A stretch of DNA of 64,000 bases, from positions 43,351-107,350 of the forward strand of contig CAJNOL010000298.1 in the NCBI GenBank assembly GCA_905250125.1, in the 5' to 3' direction. The notes under the pieces were generated by a model. The model saw only the letters and a program-made list of their open reading frames with translations. It had not been told where the DNA came from and searched no databases. Each line of letters starts with the position of its first letter. The first letter of the stretch is position 1. The position numbers and the translations under genes were made by a program. Positions 39,614 to 52,349 of this stretch are shown here, piece after piece. The stretch comes from Rotaria sordida. Lineage: Eukaryota; Rotifera; Eurotatoria; Philodinida; Philodinidae.

Positions 39614-40317
39614 TTAAACCAAACAAGTAGCACACAGGACACCAAAAATACGGTAATAAATATCAACAAGTAAAGGATAAATAATAGCAGCACCAAACAT
39701 TAGAATAGAGGCAACAATAGCAAGAATAGTAATACCAAAATAGATATAAACAATAAGAGAAACAAGAATCCCGTAGAAATAAAAAATAAAGAGAAGGCCA
39801 ATGGCAGCAAGACCAATACCGATGCGGAAATGCTTCGGAGTTGATGATGACGAATTATCAAGTTCTTGTAACATTGGAAAGTCTAAAGATAAGTATTCAA
39901 GCATCTGTGATATCTCTGAAAGTAAAATAAATAATTCCGCTTTGTAAATGATAGAATATGTAAACACATTTAGATTTCACGGAGCGTTATACGTTTAATG
40001 AGAAGCACAGCTAATTTGAACCATATACAACATTATTTTTTGCGACGTTTCAAATTGAGATGGTCTATTTTTGACTCAGTTCGTGATCGAGAAAAAAAAT
40101 ATAATATTTTATTGGCTGTTTCTTTGAGTAACTACAGCATAAATGGGCGATTTTCCCCATACATAATAATCATAACTTTAAAACAAAAAACAGGTGGAGA
40201 TGTGCGATCCATAGGATGATTCACTGATCCTTACAGGACCTGGCGATGATAGAAGGACAGAGTAAGACTGAGAACGATGACTGGGACGAGTGAGACAAAG
40301 AGGTTTTTCCACAACAT
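39614..40317 (-). CDS. Small hydrophobic membrane protein, two-exon prediction
   Basis: Exon 40317-40240 encodes a signal-peptide-like start (MLWKNLFVSLVPVIVLSL...). Exon 39904-39614 encodes two or three long hydrophobic segments around residues 50-115. The split gt(cctg)/ag keeps phase 0 and would give 122 residues, but the donor is weak. The second exon alone could also begin at an in-frame ATG (39904). A TATA-like tatata lies at about 40409-40414 on this strand. The segment FRIGIGLAAIGLLFIFYFYG weakly recalls REEP5/DP1-type hairpin proteins, but I would not assign it. It could be a decayed fragment. Confidence 0.3.
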
Positions 40318-41892
40318 AATGGTGTACTGTGACTAACAGTCAATACATAGAACTACTTGCTATGTCTGGTAACTAATGAGTTTATACGACTTAATCTATT
40401 CTTGAGCCTATATAATGTGAGCTCTTTCTTTGCTGCCATTATCTCTTCTCACGCTGATTGCTTTCTGATGAAACAAATCACAAAATAAATATATTTATAC
40501 TATGTATTGATCACTGTTTTATGCATTTCGTTCGTTGTAGCTAGCGATTAAAGCACCCACATAGTCAGTCATCGGAGCGATTAATATGTTAAGATGCATG
40601 TTCCGTATTTGTAATAATCAGCTCCTGTAGCGCGTTTTTTAGCTCAGTCCAAGTTGCGACACACAAAGGAAAATGAATTTCAATCTATCTGTTGCAAATG
40701 ATACTGGTTTTTTAATAATCTGTCAGGTGTTCGATGAATGGTATGCAGGCATTTCCAAGCTATTTGTTTTTGCAAAACTCGACACAGTACTAGACTAAAT
40801 TCTTAGACGTACTAAGAGCGTTCATTTGTTGGCTCCTTCTTTCGAAGACTTTTGAGAGTATTGAGACCATCGGTAGGACGATCAGTTCACAGTCATTTTC
40901 TTTGGCTTTGCAAGAGAGTTACCAGTGATTGTATCCGTTCGGGTTCGTTTTTGGACGGAATTGAAACGAGTCACACCGAACCGATGGAAAAATGGTTCGC
41001 AATGTATCATAACTGGGGTTGGCATCAATGTCAGTCTTTTACTAAAGACGATCTTTTCATATACAAATGTCATGATGAGCAGTCTAAACTTAACTAATGG
41101 CCGCACAGAATTAAAGATGCTGAGTGTAAGCTTAAAAACTTGACTACGACAACAACTAGCGACTTGCAGTTTTCAGTAATCGAGAGAAGAGATTTCCTGA
41201 TGTTTTTTTTGAAAATAATATTGTATAGGACGAAGTTATTCCGAAGACTGTCATTTATGTAAATCTTTCCTGAAAATACATGAAAAGGACATACCAATGG
41301 AATGACCTTTTGGTTTTGATATTTGCATTAGATAGGGGGATGTTACATCTCAACTTCTATATTAAATTCAAAGAGTTAGCTTCTTTTTTTCTTCTCTGCA
41401 TTAAACTACATCGCATTTCTGATGCCCTACAAAAATGAATATTTTTCTCAATTGGAAGTCATCATTATCATAAAGTCATCCCGGGTGTATCCAGAAAATG
41501 CATGCTTCAATAGAGCGATCATTCAGTCGATTAATGATCATGTATAATGAGGTTTACGAAGATGGTTTTTATACACTACTAGAAAAAGGAAGAGTACAGA
41601 ATATGTGAGTCAAAAAAGGATGTACGTGTGGACACGGCGTTGGTGAAATAACACCTAGAACACAGACGGTTACATCCGTCCTAATAGCCAGACTCACACA
41701 ATCACAACCACACCTACACCCTCATTTTTATCATTATATTCTTATGGAGTAAAATATTAAAATAGGTTTAGACGTGAGTCTTTTTTACATGGTTAAAATA
41801 AAAATATAATGAAAAAGAGTGAAAAACAAATTTGGCAAAATTATTTTAACATTTTTACTAATAACGTACTTCCTTTCATAAAGATATCAGTT
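40318..41892. other. Gene-poor region
   Basis: Short overlapping ORFs at 40852-41143 on both strands have no recognisable domain and no splice support. No gene is called. Confidence 0.4.
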
Positions 41893-43324
41893 CCCTAGAG
41901 AAACATCTTGTAAGCAAGCTCTTGAAATTTTGGAATTGGTAAACAAGATCTTGAAAAGATAATTCGTTTGTGTATACCTTAATAGTGTGAGATAAATCTG
42001 TACCTAAGATCTTTGCAAAATCTGTTCTAAGATTCTCACATGTCAAGATCATGGAAAAGATATCAGTTGTGATTATCTTTTACTAAGATCATGAGTAAAA
42101 TAAAAAGCGACATCATTAATTTGCTTACATATTTAAAAATTCTTTAATTGCTTGTAACTATTTTCCAAAAGTCAATCCTATTAACCTGTAGGTCTCAGAG
42201 ATATGTAAAATATTTTGCAACAGTAGGGGTACTTGTCAACCAATGAAATTAAAGTTATAAAGAACAACGAGAGAAAAAAGAAGACAGCTAAACAAAGTTC
42301 ATAAAGTATGAACAAAGTTTTTTCGACTAGTCTAGTGTATATTTATGAAATATTGGTATTTGACGAGAGCATGACTAGTGTCAGATTACGATACCGAATC
42401 GTTTTGAATTCAAATCTTCTAAGAATAGGATTTTTCTTGAATAACAATGAAATAAAAGATTTTTTAGATTATAATGTGACTGAGATCTTTAATTTAGATA
42501 AATCTTTGATTAACTTTTTTCTATAGTGATTATTCTAAGACAGTGTAGAAATCAGATATGTTAAAATTATATTTTTTTGCCTTCTAGATTTTTATATATA
42601 AGTGTTTAACTTATCAGATAAAGGTTTTTTACATACATGATCATCGATTTTATGTCACAATTACCATCTGATGCCATTAAATAAAAATCAAGATCGAATG
42701 ATAACACACCATCAGTGATAATAATTGTACGCTCTCCAACAGCTGTAAATAATGACGAACAAAAATCACAATGAGAGACATAAAATTTAGTCAGTACGAA
42801 AAAAATTAAACGCAAATATTAATAATAGAAAATAAAAACAGTTTTTTTTAGCTGCAGTTTTTACTTCTTTTCAATTTGTATAAATAGACATATTTTTGAA
42901 CTTATGAAATTTGCTCATATGAATTATACAATTTCTTGTATTCTTGTAGTTCGGTTTTTTTTGTTGTATCATTTTTGCTGAAAACTAAACTTACATTATA
43001 TGTTCAGATAGATATTTCTCAGTATTAAATAAATACTAGACAGAAAGATATTGACTGAAGATCTTGAAAAACTTGATTATCAGTATCCGAGATATAATTA
43101 TCCATACCAAAGATCAGTAAAAAAGATCACAAAAATATATAAGATATCAAACTAAAGATATTGAATATTTATTACCAAGATCTTACAAATCTGTACCTAA
43201 GATCTAATCACAGATCTTATTACAAGATAATGTGATTATCTTGTATCTAAATTTTCAAGATCTATTCACTTTTCTGTACATTGTATCTCGATCAAGATCT
43301 TGCTTACAAGATGTTTCACTAGGG
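41893..43324. mobile_element. TIR element with aagatctt-type subterminal repeats
   Basis: 1,432 bp. The terminal inverted repeat is about 30 bp: the left end reads ccctagagaaacatcttgta and the inverted right end ccctagtgaaacatcttgta, both continuing into agcaag. The first ~230 and last ~270 bp carry many copies of aagatctt / taagatc / caagatc in both orientations, a transposase-binding-site-like arrangement. Internal ORFs (42308-42526, 42606-42815) are unrecognised. It is probably non-autonomous and the superfamily is not assigned. Confidence 0.7.
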
Positions 43325-43764
43325 TTGAGTACAATAAATTTTGAATGATAATTTCGATGTTAATTTTAAACATGTATCTTCTATGTCTGTTCAACTTTAT
43401 ATACTCGAAAAATGCAAAAACACAATCAAAATGAGCCCAAAAACTTATGATAATATAGCTATTCGCTTCTTTCTCAGCTCTGGTGATGTGAACAGAAAAT
43501 CTAAAAAAATGAAAATTCTATTTTGCTCTAAACAATAAATAGAAAGACAAAAGACTGACACTAAGTTAACGTTCATTTGTTTCACATGTATCTATGTTGC
43601 GTGTGTCAGAGTAAAATATTTTGATCAAAGTACTAAAAATTTAAAGACTAACCCGTATTCAACTACTCATTTGTGTTGCCAATCTACCATCTATGTTAAT
43701 TCTTGACCGACTATACAAGAAGAAATGCAATAAGTTACCAAAAAATATATCAAGTTACACACTA

Positions 43765-44210
43765 AAATAAAATGTGTCGCACTTAGAATGTGTTCTATAC
43801 GAATTCGTCGTGTTCTGTATGCTGACTATTCATTTGCCGTTTTGTTTTGCACACACAATTCGATATAGATAACTCGACTTAACATACAAAAGTTATATAT
43901 TTTCGTATTAATTTTTTTTCTAGATTATTTCTCGATTATTCATTAGTCGAGACGATGTCGATCTTGATCGATGATCGAGAGAGGACTACCTTGAAGTGGT
44001 TGGATGGAGATCGGATCAATTTGAGGCTGGGCAGACCCTCAAGATCTAACCTGCTTGAGTTTTCAGATTATGAATAGTTAAATGGAAAAAATTGAAAGAA
44101 ATATCATAATTTTCTTTTACACAAAAAAATGAAAAATATGCTGCGTAATAGATGCGAACAACGTTTTCAGAATGTGTCGCAAAGTACGACACATGCGACA
44201 CATTTTATTT
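43765..44210. mobile_element. TA-flanked MITE (Tc1/mariner-like)
   Basis: 446 bp with perfect 17-bp terminal inverted repeats AAATAAAATGTGTCGCA, bounded on both sides by TA (43763-43764, 44211-44212). No ORF of note. A TA target duplication with short perfect TIRs fits a Tc1/mariner-type MITE. Confidence 0.65.
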
Positions 44211-45105
44211 TAATATGTATGTATGAATAAAATGAAAAGGCTACGAAGAAAGACTCAGTTATTGCTAGAGTGACAGAGAAAAATGACACTGTCATACAGA
44301 GAATAGATGATTGAATGGGCGATCCACCCAAACGAACGAGAAAGTTAACATAAATAGAATGGAGATAAACAAAATACAACTGAAGAGAAAAAAAATGGAA
44401 AAAATATACATTTCAACATACATATATAAACGCTTCGATCATTAAGATAAACTTTTATGAACTTAAATAATTTGCTGAGAATGACAAAGTGTCATTATCA
44501 AAATTATTCAGAACTAGGGTAGTCGATATACTGAACTATTCTAATGAGATGACAACCCATGACACCTTAAAGAATACGATCAAGTGGAATTGGGCAAGTA
44601 AAACTTCTAAAAATGTTTTTTCTTATTTCAATATTTCCATCATAAAATTTGCTTTTATATTTACTTCTACGATAAGAAAAGGTTATCTTAAGTATGCAAT
44701 AAAGCTCTCTTACCATTCATTGCAAAAAAAGTTATCCTATCATGTAGTTGACTGACGATATTGACTAACACACGATATGCAAAATTACTTGCACAATCGA
44801 AGGAAAGAAACAATGAAAAGAAATATTCTCAGTTTTGATGCATAATCTATTCATTCGCCTAGTGTGCGCAAAATCAGCGAGTGCAGAGCAAAATAAAAAA
44901 AGCGTCTCCATCATCAGGATAAATATAAGTGTCTTAACATTAACACCCAAGCATACTTTAAAAAGCATACGATGGATGTGACGAGCGCTCGAAAATTAGA
45001 AATATATATTTTTTGTTCGTTCTGTTCCGATTTTGAGCCCCTCGGCAATCATTGGATTCCGCCCACTCGAAAATTGTATTCTATCGGACACCCATTTTCA
45101 ACTCC

Positions 45106-46296
45106 TTAAGGGGACCCCCCCCCCCGTTTCCCGACTCAAAATTTTCACATTTTTCATTTTTTGTGATTAGTATATAGATTTAAATGCCCTCTATCCATTG
45201 AGTACACTTTGAGAACTGAAAAACCACATCTTATATATAAAAAATTCGAAAAAAATCACAAAATATGCTGAAAAAACCAAAAAACACAAATTTCTTTGCG
45301 TTTTTCTCCAAATCAGTTTTTTCAGCAAAAAAATGAAGTTTTCCCCCTTTTTCTCCGCCATTTCAAGTCCGATCAGGGTTGGAACCGGTCCGGCCGGACC
45401 GGTTGAAGAAATCGACCGGGCCGGTAAAGACCGGAATTTTACCGGTTGAAAGTTTTCAGAAATCTTCTTTGTTAACCCTGTTTTTGACCATAAAAACTAA
45501 GGTATCACATGTTTTTTCTGTCAGAATACGTGAAAAAGTACTCAAAATATATGTTATATTAATCGTTTTTTCTGAGGTTCTCTTTAAAAAGATTTATTAT
45601 GATGAGTGCCTTTTACATGCGCCTTAAACTATTTCATATTTGGAGCCATTTTTTCTAAAAATAGGTTTTCAAAAAAAAATTCGACATTTTTTCACCGGTT
45701 TTTAACCGATTTTCACCGGAATTTCACCGGTTGGACATGTGATTCCAACCGACCGGTTTCCGGCCGGACCGGACCGGTAGGATTTTTCAACCGGCCGGAC
45801 CGGACCGTTTTAATATTTCTCAACCGGTTCCACCCCTGAGTCCGATCGGGCTGAAAATTGTTTTGATGAGACTTCAAGTGATTTGGATTGGGCGTTTTTT
45901 TTTTTGGATACCTTCTACCAATCAAGTTTAGCAGGCTTCGCAAAATTTTTAGGATCCAAAAAACCTAGAGATTTTGCAAGGTGCTCAGTATTTTGGTTCT
46001 CCAGCCTGAAGTATTTGGAATTTTTGAAAAAAAACAAAAAACGCCCACCCCGATTGGGTCCGTCTACCCACAGTAAAAATTTCAGCTCAAACGGATGAAA
46101 TCTGTGGATTTGCGGGGGGAAAACTTTTTGCAAGTTTTTGACCTTGGGGTCTCTGGAAGTCCATGAAGATGACGTCTGGCAAATTTGTGCCTATGACAAC
46201 TTTTGCTCTACTACTCGAGGTCTATCTACCCTGCCAGTTTCAGGAATTTTCGTTCGGCGTTTCTTAAAAACGCCGGAAAGGGGGGGATCCCCTTAA
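45106..46296. mobile_element. TTAA-bounded element, host of a nested hAT MITE
   Basis: TTAA at 45106-45109 and 46293-46296 bounds inverted GGGGAYCCCCCCC-type termini (left ggggaccccccccccc, right inverted ggggatccccccc). Without the insertion at 45375-45838 the element is about 711 bp. TTAA suggests a piggyBac-like target, but the G/C-rich termini are atypical, so the superfamily is open. Confidence 0.5.
45367..45846. mobile_element. hAT-type MITE with 8-bp target duplication
   Basis: The element 45375-45838 (464 bp) is flanked by an identical 8-bp repeat agtccgat (45367-45374, 45839-45846). The left terminus is CAGGGTTGGAACCGGT and the inverted right terminus CAGGGGTGGAACCGGT (15/16 match). 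The interior is rich in accgg/ccggt palindromes. Eight-bp duplications with CAGGG-type ends are diagnostic of hAT. No transposase is encoded. Confidence 0.85.
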
Positions 46297-46904
46297 GCAC
46301 TTTTAGTCTCTTGATACTCATCGAAATTTCGAGTATTCGTGAAAAGAAACATATCAAAAGCATCATATTGAGTGCTCCAATAGAAGCGAGTCTAGCAGAA
46401 TGACATCTTCAAGTGATGAGGTTAATTTTGATTTCCTGAAACTTCTTCAAAAAATGATTTACGAATATCTCTTTCATTGAGCTACCTTAGTAGGATAATA
46501 ATTGTTTCGCATATATTTTTCTTAATTTCATAATTTTCTAAAAAATATTTAGCATTAACTGATGAAAAATAACAAGTAAGATCCGGCTATATAAGCGTTT
46601 TTAATGAAACACACGGTCATAACGAATCTTGCGTTTTGAATGCTTGAAAATTTTTTTTTTAATATTGATTTTATACTTTAGCACATAAATCACCTATTTA
46701 TCAAATAAGCTCCTTATATTGCGTCTGAGACTTCAAAAAAAGCCTTTACTGTAGTTAAAGACACACAAAAGAAGTTTTTATTCGATTGAAAAGTTTTTTT
46801 TCTAATTGTCGAAAACTTTTAGCGAATATTACAATAACAACCTTGAAAGTACTATCCTTCTATGAATTGAAAAGGTGACTTTCATAGAAGAACAATAGTT
46901 CATA

Positions 46905-47536
46905 CTTACGAGGGAACATTCCCAACTGTCACATTGCTTTTGAGTCGAGCGTATGCGCATCATGTAGACCCTAATGATCTATGAATACTCCGAAAAAAGT
47001 TCGTGTCGCTATCTTATTACTGCCGAGATATTGCATTTTTACTGTATGTATAAGCAAAAAGCCGTGGGCCCCCTCAGGAATACTAGGAAAATTGAGTTTC
47101 GAATTTCAACTTGAAACTTTGTATAGAGACAGGTCTCAATGAGAATAGTTTATTGTGAAAGTTTTAGATCATTTGATTGCTTCTAGTCTGCAATAAGAAC
47201 ATCGGAATCTGCTGGTGTGTATAAGCTATTTTACTATAGCTGTATCTTAGGATAAGAACAACGAAAAGATCTGAAACTTTCACAATAAACTATTCTCACT
47301 GAAGTTTATCTCTATGTAAAATTTCAAATTGAAATTCGAAACTTAGTTCTTCTAGTGTTTCTGAGGGGGATCAAAGCTTTTTTTCTTAAACATACAGCAA
47401 AACTGCAATATCTTGGCAGTAATAAGCAAGCGGTACGAACTTTCTTCAGAGTACTCATAGATCATTAGGGTTTGCATGATGCGCATAGGCTCGACTCAAA
47501 AGCGATGTGATAGTTGGGAATATTCCCTTGTTAGTT
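46905..47536. mobile_element. Foldback element with ~250-bp arms
   Basis: The left arm (46905-47165) and right arm (about 47275-47536) are inverted copies. Shared stretches include gggaacattcccaact / gggaatattcccaact, ttttgagtcgagc and gaatagtttattgtgaaagt. The loop is ~110 bp. No ORF is present. Confidence 0.65.
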
Positions 47537-48053
47537 TAAATGTTTGACGAATGTTAATAGTAAGTACCCATGTTCGAAACTTCTCCTCCGCGTTTATTCG
47601 ATAGGTTTCGATGACTCGAGAATGAGGCATCTATAGGGAAAAAAATCCTTTTTATTTTGATCAAATTTTGATCCTCTCGATAAAAATCGTTCGACTGATC
47701 GAAAATTCAGCGTTTTACTGACGTATCGTCGAGTTCTCGACTTATCAGAAAGTGAGAATCCGAGGGTACGTTTGAAATTTCAGTCCCCACGGTAACCTTA
47801 AATCAATGCGTCGAAATGCCTATCGAACAGGCCTAGAGATTGGGCCACTTTTTGGTGGCCTGGCCCGGCCCATACTGGACCAAGAATTGCTCAGGCTCAC
47901 CCGGCCCAACTTTTAGTCTATTAGAGTCCGACTCGGTCCACTCGAGCAGTTTACTGTGCCCGCCCGATCCGACTCGACTCAGATTGGCACTATTATAATA
48001 ATATTTCTTTTGCAAAGAAAAGATTTCTACATGATGAAACTCAATGATCACTA

Positions 48054-48739
48054 CGTAAGTAAAGTTAGCACCAGATTCGAGTTTTTACTGTCCGAATTCG
48101 CCCCTGGACTTGAGTTGATTTTGGTTCAACTTGAGTTATACGCAGAATTTTACGGCGAATCTGATGGTGTAAAGATCAAGGGAGATCATCGAGCAAAAAT
48201 CAACACTTGACCCCAAAATACTGGTTTTTTCAAAAAATTTTTGAAAGTTTTTCCTGTCCGGATTCGCTATCTTGGTTGAGTTGGGTCTAAAATTGGTTGA
48301 GTTAGACTCAGCTCGAAATTCTACATCGAATGATATCAATTTTATATGGAGTCATCGGCGAAAAAATGTTCACTGCACTCAATCCCACCCCACAGAAGTC
48401 ATCCTCACCCTCATCCAGTCGAAAAATTTTTTGTCCAATTATCCCATATAAAATTGATATCATTCGATGCAGAATTTCGAGCTGAGTCTAACTCAACCAA
48501 TTGTAGTCCCAATTCATCTAAGATAGCAAATCCGGACAGGAAAAACTTTCAGAAAATTTTTGAAAAAACCAGTATTTTGGGGTCAAGTGTTAATTTTTGC
48601 TCGATGACCTCCCTTGATCTTTACACCATCAGATTCGCCGTAAAATTTTGCATATAACTCAAGTTAAATCATAATCAACTCAAGTCCAGGGGCGAATTCG
48701 GACAGTAAAAACTCGAATCTGGTGCTAACTTTACTTACG
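48054..48739. mobile_element. Long-TIR MITE, TA-flanked
   Basis: 686 bp with ~290-300-bp inverted arms (48054-48345 and 48443-48739) and a ~98-bp loop. Terminus CGTAAGTAAAGTTAGC, flanked by TA at 48052-48053 and 48740-48741. This fits a Tc1/mariner-like foldback MITE. The mirrored ORFs at 48136-48339 and 48346-48657 are translations of the two arms, not genes. Confidence 0.75.
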
Positions 48740-49666
48740 TACGATCACTGGAGTTATTTATCAGAACATTGTAAAAAGTTTATTGATTATAGTGATCACG
48801 AGTTGAACAATGTTACACAGTTTTAAAGCTTGTAAAAAAACATCCTACGAGATAAGTCGAATTCGTTATTGAACCGAAAGAGTTAGATGCATTTGTTGGC
48901 ACTCCAAGTTCTGTAACACTATCATTTATTAGCAAGAATTTTTCAGAAGTAAAATGCCCACTGATCAATTTCAAAGAGTCAGATCGATTACTATTTCTAG
49001 TTACACTTTTAATTTTAGTCTACAGTCAACATCGTTCCACTTTAGTAATATTCATGTCGCTTAATGCAGTTGATAGTTCACTCAGTTGTGTGTGCCGATG
49101 AGGAATGCCATCGAATTAAATAAATGCTCTGTTTTTATTTATTGTCTAAATGAAGTTTTCAAAACGTTCGCATAATAAAGCCTCCTGATTGTTAACAGTT
49201 GCCGCAAAAAGTATTAGTACGATTTTGTTTTTGATCACAAATAATCAAAATAAGAACTTTATAAGATTTGGTAGATATCAAAAGAATCACTACGTCTTTT
49301 AGTATTTATATCATAGAAACCAGCATTGTTGACTGCATCTATGTAAAATGATAGGTCAATGTTTGAAAACTATGGATGTTTTGAACGCAAAAATAATTCG
49401 TGCGATAAGTGAACATGTTTTTTTTTATGTTTGGGAAACTTTCAAAAAAGCCCACAATAACATCATTAAATAGAACGCAGAGCAAGTCATATTTTCATGA
49501 AAAAACGCTTTTCAAAGAATATTTCTATTTTACAAATACAGTTATTCAAAAAAAAATGTAGCAGTAGCGCCTTGAGAGGCACTCATCTTGGCAGCTGAAT
49601 ATTCGAATAGTTTTTCATCAAAATATGGAAATAATGCACGGGACTAAGCAATTTTGGCATAAAGAA

Positions 49667-50440
49667 TGTTCTATAAGTAGCGATCCCTTTTTTGTTTTCT
49701 TTCTCTCAATATAGATTTTTAAAGAGCATCATCTAAGCTATCAATCAAAAAAACTGTTTAAATGTGTATGAACTCTAAGAGAGGACTACATCGATAAAAA
49801 TTTTGAAAAAATTTTGTCAAATACATTTTTTACTTTTTGTCTATAAATGACTACCTTGTCAGTATTTTGTGAATATCTCTTATTTTCTGATGGTTTAGCT
49901 TGAATTTTTTTTCAAAAGATAGCCCGTGTAATTCTCTACAAAACCAAATAAAAGGTTCCTCTTCAAAATGGTAACTAGAAAACCATATCTGATCGGAAGT
50001 GCTACACTCCAAAAATCTCCACTTTCACAGGGACTTTTTTCTACAACAGTAATTATTTCTCATCTCCGAAAGAAATAGGTTTCATGCCATTCTCAGTTAT
50101 TATTTTGAAGAGGTACCTCTTATTGGATTTTGTAGAATTACATGAACTATCTTTTGAAAAAAAATTTAAGTCAAACCATCAGAAAATAAGAGAGAGATAT
50201 TCACAAAATACTGACAAGATAGTCGTTTATAGATAAAAAGTAAAGAATGTATTTGACAAAATTTTTTCAAAATTTTTATCGATGTAGTTCTCTCTTAGAG
50301 TTCATGCAAATTTAAACAATTTGTTTTTTGATCGATAGCTTAGATGATGCTCTTTAAAAATCTATATTGAATGTCTGTCCACGGTTGAATACGACAAAGA
50401 GAGAAAGAAAACAAAAAGGGGGTCGTTACTTATAGAACAC
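49667..50440. mobile_element. Foldback element with ~310-350-bp arms
   Basis: The inverted arms begin tgttctataagtagcgatcc on the left and tgttctataagtaacgaccc (inverted) on the right, then share about 300 bp, including the gcatcatctaagctatc-type and ctgatggttt motifs. No ORF is present. Target duplication not resolved. Confidence 0.65.
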
Positions 50441-51322
50441 CCTTTTTCACAGTTGAATAGCTACTCTTTCTATACTATATGTGTCCAAAAAGCAAACGAA
50501 AAGAATGGTCGCCGAAGCGAAGGCCACTGGTATAGATTAGGCATACACCGAAACCGGAAACAGACCAGGATTTCCGAGTTCGGTCATTCCCAGGGTTCGA
50601 CAGGTACTAGACATGGACTCAATCCAAATCTTTGTTTCAAGTTAACTGAGTCTCACTAGCATTTGGACCTGACTAATGAATTTCTACAAAAGGTAATCGG
50701 GGATGGAAAATTCGAATCTGCAATCGGATTTTCAAAATTTTGAACTAGATTTTTTGGGGTCAAGGGAAAGTTTTTTTAAGAAAATAACGGTATTTCACAG
50801 AGGTTGACGAAAGTCAAGTGTGCTCGAGGAATCCGAATCTGCAATTCGTTTTTCGAAACTGGGTTCTCGATTTTTTCGACATTTTTTATTCTGAAAAAGT
50901 TGATATTTATGCAAAAAAAAATTTTCGTAGAAATCCTAGTAAGAATCGCTGACATTTCCATGCCAGAATCCTTAACATATCCAATCAAGATCCTTCAATG
51001 ATTCACTGTTTTTTTCCTGTGAAAATGACAAAATCCCGAAGAAAGTGTGTATAGCCACGGAATTTTAGGATCCTGGAAGAATTTAAAAGAGGATTTAATC
51101 GAAATCCTGAGCAGATTGCTACTATTTTTGAATCAGAAATCGTTCAGCAAACTCTTAAATGCTGAACAAAGTCTGTAGCTACGAAATTTCAATATCTCGA
51201 CAGATTTCGAAACAGGGTTCAATCAGAATCTTGGCCAATTTATCACTTGGTTTAAAATCACAAGTCGGTTCAGAAAACCGTAACTCTTGCAAGCAACGTG
51301 TAGCTAGCGAATATTCCAAATG

Positions 51323-52349
51323 GAGTACTGCACGGGTGCACTTTTTTCCATTCAAAACCGGACCGGAACTTTTTTTCTGCACCCGAGCCCGAACCGACCC
51401 GACAACTCCATACCCGAACCCGAACCGGACCCGAGTAGCTCCACCCGGTACCTGCTCGGCAGCCGTTTATAAGTATAACACACCCGGCTACCATTTTCAC
51501 ATACAATTAATTTCAAACTTTATTTCATATAAAAAATATACAATCTACTTTAATAAATAAACAACAAAAACACTCATCTGAAATTACACAAAAGCAAGTG
51601 AATCGAGTGATTCACAACTCAATTTGTACGGGCGTAAATCGTAAGCACAAAATTTAGCACATGCTTCAGTAAATATACTCTTCACACCAGCTAATATATT
51701 ACTATTATTATCTCTCTTCATCATTATGACCATGTCTTGGTTTTTGCTTGAACTAGGAGAACCACTATCAAGACAACTTTCTGCATGTGCTTTATAAGTA
51801 CTTAAATCAGTTTTAGATAATTCATAAGCAAAAATTGACAAACACTCAATACATTGTACAAATGGAATGATATTTTCTTTATCATCTTTTATCCGAACAA
51901 AAGTGTTCCATCTCTGTGCTGTTGCTAATGCAGGTTTACAACATGTGTTAAACATACGCTATTCAATATTTTCCTAACATTTTCTTTTTCTTTTTTAAGA
52001 GTATTCATACTGATAATAACTAAAATCAAAGCCAGTTAAAACATAATTTTGGGTACCTTGAATCTTGAAAAACAACAGAACAAAAACTTTTTCTCATTTC
52101 TATGATTCACTCTTTGGTAAAAATGATGATCTAATCGGCTTTAATTCTTATCCCAATATCTCCATAACAATAAATACCAGTTTGAAATAGTAAAAATATT
52201 TTGAAAAGTTAGGATGTTACTAATTGTCGATTCGGATCCGGGTTTGGGCTCACACTTGGACCCGAACCGAAATTTTTTATTTAATCCGACACCCGAATCC
52301 ATGCTCCGGTTCGGTTCGGTTTCGGGTACCCGGCCGGGTTGCAGTACTC
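51323..52349. mobile_element. Inner hAT-like element with GAGTACTGCA ends
   Basis: Ends are inverted GAGTACTGCA followed by runs rich in cccgaacc / ggttcggg. It contains the transposase fragment at 51584-51955. It is nested inside the larger hAT element. Its own target duplication was not recognised, so an internal part of a composite element is the alternative. Confidence 0.5.
51584..51955 (-). pseudogene. hAT transposase N-terminal fragment
   Basis: 123-residue ORF. It begins with a BED-finger-like region (WNTFVRIKD...CIECLSIFAYEL...YKAHAESC: Cys-x2-Cys then His and Cys). The hAT 'YDLRPY' segment follows (AKFCAYDLRPYKLSCESL), where active hAT transposases enter the RNase H-like domain. The frame then stops and no catalytic or dimerisation domain follows. 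The element is therefore probably an internally deleted, non-autonomous copy. Confidence 0.6.

Noticed and set aside
40852..41143. Overlapping ORFs on both strands
   Set aside because: Mutually exclusive frames with no family signature or splice structure.
45379..46133. Proline/arginine-rich ORFs on both strands
   Set aside because: Translations of the accgg-rich hAT MITE and of its TTAA-bounded host element.
48136..48657. Two ORFs with nearly identical translations
   Set aside because: They read the two arms of one inverted repeat, not genes.
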